Shown: piece after piece, positions 50,471 to 55,092 of the stretch | Layout: every line of letters starts with the position of its first letter | Numbering within the stretch: the first letter of the stretch is position 1 | DNA from: Variovorax sp. dw_308 | Lineage (GTDB): Bacteria > Pseudomonadota > Gammaproteobacteria > Burkholderiales > Burkholderiaceae_C | Length of the DNA: 55,092 bases | Assembly: GCF_019207085.1 (NCBI RefSeq) | Contig: NZ_JAATOM010000031.1 | Coordinates: forward strand, 1-55,092 | Reading direction: 5' to 3' | The notes under the pieces: model-generated | Told to the model about the DNA's origin: nothing | What the model saw: the letters and a program-made list of their open reading frames with translations, nothing else | Database searches by the model: none | Position numbers and translations under genes: made by a program

Positions 50471-50714
50471 GCGATGGCAACGGCCGCGTCAAGCGTAGAA
50501 CAAGGCGGCGCGCCGCAGACAGTGCTGTAGCACGGCAAGGCGATCCAACGCAGTTATGCGTTTGATCGCGAAGTCGTATTCGGCCGCGGCCTGGACGTCG
50601 GCGCGCGACTGCAGCAAAAGTCACTATTCATGCCAGGTAGCCGCGCGCGCGAACTGACTGGCATCGCTTAGACTCGCCCTGTTTTTCACAACAAAGAAGC
50701 ACAGGGAGTAGCCC

Positions 50715-53423
50715 ATGAATCGCTCGATTCAGGCGGAGTTGCGCGAGCTCATCGCGGCCGAAGCGTTGTCCCAATCACGGCGCGCCTTGCGGCTGAAGGT
50801 GGGCCGCAACAACATCATTGGTGCCGACCTGCTGCTGCAGCGCATCGATGTGCAGGAAGCCCTCAACGACGGCATCGCGGCGCGGCTGACCTGCCTCAGT
50901 GTCAATGCCAACCTGCCTCTGAAATCCTTCATCGGCCAATCGGTTGAAGTCCAGATCGTCACCGACCAGGGTGCTCTCCGGCGCATCTGCGCGATCGTCA
51001 CCCACGCCAAGGCAGGCCAGTCGGATGGCAGTTTGACCGTCTACGAACTCGAAGCACGCGACGCGCTCAGCGTGCTGGAACGACGAATCAACAGCCGCAT
51101 TTTTCGGGACAAGAGCGATCTCGACATCGTCGAAGTCCTGCTCGGCGAATGGCGCCAGCGCAGCTCCGCCTTGGCCGCATGCTTCAACCATGTCACCCGC
51201 GTCTCCCGGCCAGAAGACTACCCGCCTCGCGCGTTCGTCCATCAGTTCAACGAGTCCGATGCGGCCTTCCTGCGGCGCCTGCTCAAGCGCTCCGGCATCT
51301 CCTGGTTCTTCCGCGCCGGCGCCGATGACGGCCAGATCCCGCAGCACGAGATGGTGCTCTTCGACCACACCTCCCGCCTCGAATCGTACGCGGGCGGGCC
51401 GTTGCGCTACCACGGCGACCGCGCCACCGAACGCCGCGACGCCATCACCCGCATCGTGCATGAGCAGACGCTGGTCGCTGGTGCCGTCGAGCGCCTGACA
51501 AGGGACTACAAGGCAGCACGCATCGACCTGTCGAGCGACCGCAATGGCGTCGACCAAGGCGACGAAGGCGCCGCACTCGCAGCCCTCCTGCTCGACGTCC
51601 AGGTCGACACCCCGCATGCAGGCGACGACTGGGCGGACATGGGTCGCCGCACCCGCCGGCGCATGGGCCACCACGAATTCGAAGCACAGTGCCTGCGCGG
51701 AGAAAGCGGCGTGCGCGATCTCGCCGTGGGCGAATGCATCCAGCTCATCGGCCACCCCCGCATCGACACGCTGCCGGACCATGAGCGCGAATTCGTCGTG
51801 CTGGAAGTGACGCACCGCGCCGAGAACAACCTGCCAAAGGAACTCGACGCCCAGGTCCACCTGCTGACGGGCCACGGCGAACACACCCTCGACGACGACA
51901 AGCGCTACAAGAACGCCTTCAGGCTCGTGCGACGCGACACGCCGATCGCGCCCAAGTGGAACCCGGCGCTCGATCTGCCGCGGGTTCACCCGCTGACCGC
52001 CATCGTCGTCGGGCCGGAAGGCGAAGAGGTCTTCACCGACGAACTTGGCCGCGTGAAGATCCAGTTCCAGGGCTACAAACCGCAAGACCACGAACACGCC
52101 CAAGGCGCTGGCACCAACGGCAATGGCAGCGACAGCGCGTGGGTGCGCTTCGTCATGGCGCTGGCGGGGAATCGATTCGGCGCCAACTTCATTCCGCGCA
52201 TCGGCATGGAGGCGTACATCGACTTCGAGGGCGGGGACCCCGACAAGCCCGTCGTCGTCGGCATCGTCCACAACGGCCGCAACATGCCTGCGGAATGGAG
52301 CAACGCGGGCGAGTTGCCGAGCAACCGCTATCTCTCAGGCATCAAGACGCGCGAGATTCGAGGCTCGGGCTACAACCAACTGCGATACGACGACACGCCG
52401 GGGCAGATCAGCATCCAGTGGAGCTCGTCGTACGCCGCCACGCAGCTCAACGGCGGTTGGCTGACGCAGCCCCGCAGCGATGGGAAGGGCGAGCCGCGTG
52501 GCGAAGGGCTGGAAGCGCGCAGCGATGCGCAGGTGGCGGTTCGCGGTGGCAAAGGCGTTTATGTCACCGCGCAACCGCAATCCCGCGCTGGCGGCAACAT
52601 GCTGGAGCGGCAGGCGTTGCTCGGCCTGGCGGAGCACCTACAGGGCATCGTCAAGACCTTGGGCGAACTGTCCAGCACCCATCACGCCGATGACACCGAC
52701 ACGGCGCGCATCGAGAAGATCGTCACGCAACTGAAGAACTGGGACGGCGGCAGCAACGTCAACGAGCAAGGCCGGGGCGGCGGCGCGCCGATGGTGGCAA
52801 TCGACGCGCCGGCAGGCATCGCGGTGACCAGCCAGGATGCCTTGCTGCTTGGCGCGCAGAGCCACATCGATACGGTCAGTGCGGGCAACACGCAGGTCAG
52901 CGCCGGCCGCAAGCTGTTGATGCGCGCAGCCGACATCTTCAGCGCTTTCGCGCACAAGGGAATGAAGCTTGTGACGGCGGAAGGCGACCTGCAGATCGAG
53001 GCGCACAAGGACGATGTGAAGGTCATCGCGGCCAAGCGAATCATGCTCATCGCGGGCGAGGAATTCATCGTCCAGTCGCCCAGGATCACCCATGTCGCTC
53101 AGGGCGTGCAAGTCGACTACGCCAGCGGCCGCATCGTGGAGCAAAGCCAGAGCCTGCACCACATCATGTCGCCGGACTTCAGCATCGGTGGGGCGGGCGG
53201 AGGCAATCCGCAGCGCAAGGTTCCGACGTCGAAGCGCGAATTCGATCAGCAAGTAGTGATGCGCTGGCAGGGCTCCAACGAGCCGATGAAAAACCAGCGC
53301 TACCGCATCACGACTGAAGACGGCAAGGTCATAGAGGGTCTGACCGACTCGCATGGGAGGACAGAGCGCTTTGACAGCAACGTCGCCTACGGCCGCTACA
53401 CCATTGAACCCCTGAACGATTGA
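50715..53423 (+). CDS. vgrG: type VI secretion tip protein VgrG with C-terminal extension
   Basis: A 902-residue spike protein. The gp27-like part (about 25-400) includes FVHQFNESDAAFLRRLLKRS and GISWFFR. The gp5-like OB domain (about 425-540) includes DELGRVKIQFQG, SAWVRFVMALAGNRFGANFI and PRIGMEAYIDFEGGDPDKPV. The DUF2345 needle (about 690-820) includes LLLGAQSHIDTVSAGNTQ. Residues 842-902 form a transthyretin/CNA-B-like module (YRITTEDGKVIEGLTDSHGR), which is often an effector-docking tip. The ATG has GGGAG seven bases upstream. The effector gene follows after 14 nt. Confidence 0.93.
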   Translation: MNRSIQAELRELIAAEALSQSRRALRLKVGRNNIIGADLLLQRIDVQEALNDGIAARLTCLSVNANLPLKSFIGQSVEVQIVTDQGALRRICAIVTHAKAGQSDGSLTVYELEARDALSVLERRINSRIFRDKSDLDIVEVLLGEWRQRSSALAACFNHVTRVSRPEDYPPRAFVHQFNESDAAFLRRLLKRSGISWFFRAGADDGQIPQHEMVLFDHTSRLESYAGGPLRYHGDRATERRDAITRIVHEQTLVAGAVERLTRDYKAARIDLSSDRNGVDQGDEGAALAALLLDVQVDTPHAGDDWADMGRRTRRRMGHHEFEAQCLRGESGVRDLAVGECIQLIGHPRIDTLPDHEREFVVLEVTHRAENNLPKELDAQVHLLTGHGEHTLDDDKRYKNAFRLVRRDTPIAPKWNPALDLPRVHPLTAIVVGPEGEEVFTDELGRVKIQFQGYKPQDHEHAQGAGTNGNGSDSAWVRFVMALAGNRFGANFIPRIGMEAYIDFEGGDPDKPVVVGIVHNGRNMPAEWSNAGELPSNRYLSGIKTREIRGSGYNQLRYDDTPGQISIQWSSSYAATQLNGGWLTQPRSDGKGEPRGEGLEARSDAQVAVRGGKGVYVTAQPQSRAGGNMLERQALLGLAEHLQGIVKTLGELSSTHHADDTDTARIEKIVTQLKNWDGGSNVNEQGRGGGAPMVAIDAPAGIAVTSQDALLLGAQSHIDTVSAGNTQVSAGRKLLMRAADIFSAFAHKGMKLVTAEGDLQIEAHKDDVKVIAAKRIMLIAGEEFIVQSPRITHVAQGVQVDYASGRIVEQSQSLHHIMSPDFSIGGAGGGNPQRKVPTSKREFDQQVVMRWQGSNEPMKNQRYRITTEDGKVIEGLTDSHGRTERFDSNVAYGRYTIEPLND

Positions 53424-53437
53424 ATTGGGAACAACGC

Positions 53438-55092
53438 ATGCAAGAAGGCTTCAAGCTGGCCACGGATCTCCGCACACACCCTCAACAAAAGGCCGAGGGC
53501 TTTGCAACACCGGCACAGGATCGCGCACCACAGATCGCCAATTTCGCCCCAAAGCGCGTGTTGCCGATCATCTTTTTGCCTGGAATCATGGGCTCGAACC
53601 TCAAGATTACCGACAAGAAGCGAATAAGCAAGATCGGGCAAAAAGACAACAAGGCATGGCGCCCTGACGACATTGGCGGATCCAATGCCAGAGAATTGGC
53701 CAACACCTCACCGCGCGACCGGCAGTTGCGACTTGATCCAGCAACGACGGACGTGGACCGCTACGACCCCACCGGCGAGTCGAACGTGAGTGGCGACGAG
53801 AGGCACGCCAAAGTGAAATTAACTGACGGCTTCAACTCACCCGATTTGACGGACGATCCTCCAACCAAGAGGGACAGCCTCACCGCGGCCCAAAAAGCAC
53901 GTCTCAGGGGGTGGGGCGAGGTCTACTTCGGGAGCTATGGACAGTTGCTGGAACTTCTTGAATCTCGCCTCAACAACATCTATGTCGATGGCACGCTGCG
54001 TGCCGAGTGGCGTGACGTCGTAGGAGTAGACCCCTCAATTTGGATGGCGGATCGAACGCTGCCGCAAAACCATCTTACGGAACAAGAATTGAAAAAGGCA
54101 GTGACAGGGTGCATTTTTCCAGTATATGCAATGGGCTACAACTGGCTGAAGCCGTGCGCAACAAACGCGGATGAAATTTCACGCAGAATTTCTGATTTGA
54201 TTAAAAAATATGATCACGACGGATTTGAATGCAATAAAGTCATCCTGGTCACACACAGTATGGGAGGCTTGCTGGCCCGAGCACTAATCCATCCAAAATA
54301 TGGTGGCTTAGAGTCGAGCGTTCTTGGTATTGTGCATGGAGTTCAACCCGCAATAGGAGCGGCGGCCGCCTACAAGCGCATTCGCGCGGGCTTTGAAGAT
54401 CCGGGAATGGCTCACACCGACCCAAAGCAAATAGAGGCGAGCGTCGCCTCAAAGATCATAGGAAATTTTGGCGATGAAGTCACTGCTTTTCTCGCGAATT
54501 CACCCGGAGGGCTTGAACTTTTACCAAATCAAGAATATGGCAATGGATGGCTAAAAGTCACACACCAGGATCGGTCGCACCCATTGGCAAGTTGGCCGCG
54601 CAACAATGATCCTTATTCGGAAATATACAGTGTCAAAGGAAAGTGGTATTCACTGCTACGTGAAGAATGGATCAATCCAGCCGATCTTGATGCAAAAATG
54701 GGAGGCGGAAGTTTTAGCAGAACAATTCGATATCTGAATGAAGTAAAGACCTTCCGTGCGGAAATAACCAACATATATCATCCCATTAGCTACGCGCACT
54801 ACGGTGCTGACGAGCAACGCGTGGCCTATGGAAACGTTGTTTGGCAGATAAGTCGAAACTGCGTCAATACGGCGGGTTGGGAGTCATGGCCAATCACCGA
54901 CGACACACGTCAAGGCACATTGGATTTGCTTCGGTGGGCCGAGGGTTCCGAGGCCAATAAAGCTTTCCCGGCAAGAAAGGTCAGCGGCGTCGCGCCACGA
55001 CCGATTCAAGCGCGCATCGGGCCGCCGACGGAACCCGGCGACCAGACCGTCCCGATGAGATCAGCTGATCATCAACTGAAAAGCGGTCGCTT
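53438..55092 (+). CDS. lipase-type alpha/beta hydrolase, probable T6SS effector (3' end outside window)
   Basis: The frame is open from the ATG at 53438 to the window edge (551 codons). The oxyanion-hole strand is VLPIIFLPGIMGSNLK (41-56), and the nucleophile elbow is VILVTHSMGGLLAR with S274. These are typical of phospholipase-like T6SS effectors (Tle group), and the position 14 nt after vgrG supports that role. No signal peptide is present, which also fits. Base composition is much lower in GC (47 of 120 bases at 54121-54240) than in vgrG, suggesting recent transfer. The catalytic Asp and His, the C-terminus and any immunity gene lie in the unseen or unassigned part. Confidence 0.85.
   Translation, partial: MQEGFKLATDLRTHPQQKAEGFATPAQDRAPQIANFAPKRVLPIIFLPGIMGSNLKITDKKRISKIGQKDNKAWRPDDIGGSNARELANTSPRDRQLRLDPATTDVDRYDPTGESNVSGDERHAKVKLTDGFNSPDLTDDPPTKRDSLTAAQKARLRGWGEVYFGSYGQLLELLESRLNNIYVDGTLRAEWRDVVGVDPSIWMADRTLPQNHLTEQELKKAVTGCIFPVYAMGYNWLKPCATNADEISRRISDLIKKYDHDGFECNKVILVTHSMGGLLARALIHPKYGGLESSVLGIVHGVQPAIGAAAAYKRIRAGFEDPGMAHTDPKQIEASVASKIIGNFGDEVTAFLANSPGGLELLPNQEYGNGWLKVTHQDRSHPLASWPRNNDPYSEIYSVKGKWYSLLREEWINPADLDAKMGGGSFSRTIRYLNEVKTFRAEITNIYHPISYAHYGADEQRVAYGNVVWQISRNCVNTAGWESWPITDDTRQGTLDLLRWAEGSEANKAFPARKVSGVAPRPIQARIGPPTEPGDQTVPMRSADHQLKSGR

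Noticed and set aside
1..55092. tRNA, rRNA, riboswitch or intact insertion sequence
   Set aside because: I saw no cloverleaf, rRNA core sequence, known riboswitch core, or transposase with terminal repeats. A covariance-model search would be needed to exclude small RNAs.

Overview
The window is high-GC DNA with tightly packed genes, ATGA/TGATG overlaps inside operons and good Shine-Dalgarno sites. The gene set points to a betaproteobacterium of the Burkholderiales, most like Comamonadaceae and perhaps Variovorax. That set includes a complete malonate decarboxylase cluster with a MadLM carrier, large ribose-type ABC operons, DUF1254 proteins, a type VI VgrG with a lipase, and hairpin repeats at gene ends. 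The genus is an inference from gene style, not from a marker gene. I saw no rRNA, tRNA, CRISPR array or intact insertion sequence.

Layout. 1-814: partial zinc-ribbon membrane protein. 1021-8298 (minus): one malonate operon, madL-madM-mdcA-mdcC-mdcD-mdcE-mdcG-mdcB-mdcH. Its probable LysR regulator (9873-10784) is separated from it by an unrelated lower-GC membrane protein. 10920-13392: FAD oxidoreductase and zinc alcohol dehydrogenase. 13396-17873: AI-2E-type membrane protein, hemerythrin, NarL-type response regulator, small protein and a 2-hydroxycarboxylate carrier. 18049-22696: amino-acid dehydrogenase and a three-gene ABC importer divergent from an Lrp-type regulator with a 17-bp palindrome in front of it. 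22838-29472: small housekeeping and accessory genes (isochorismatase fold, YidB, GST, AsmA, YihY, ferredoxin, beta-barrel protein). 29533-39178 (minus): acyl-CoA ligase, ribose-type ABC transporter and cyclodeaminase. One permease of this transporter is fused to a strictosidine-synthase-like propeller, and a second propeller gene follows it. 39494-41206: two small proteins and a PQQ-type sugar dehydrogenase.

From about 41200 the window becomes accessory in character. It holds an integrase relic, three DUF1254 proteins (one frameshifted so that it runs into its neighbour), and two decayed receiver-domain relics that form a direct repeat of about 250 bp. These repeats flank a cassette containing a VOC protein and a protein of about 1000 residues with the order DUF4062, STAND NTPase, membrane helix, glycoside hydrolase 19. 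The window ends with a type VI secretion VgrG (50715-53423) and a lower-GC lipase-type effector that runs off the edge.

The strongest candidate for an undescribed system is the DUF4062-STAND-TM-GH19 protein at 46426-49437. By charge distribution its NTPase half should lie in the cytosol and its muralytic-type domain in the periplasm. The arrangement suggests a cytosolic sensor that acts on the cell wall, possibly in an abortive or defence role. The GH19 part is encoded by DNA of about 41% GC inside a gene that is otherwise near 63%, so it looks like a recent domain graft. Two substrate-binding positions of the family are changed, so enzymatic activity is not assured.
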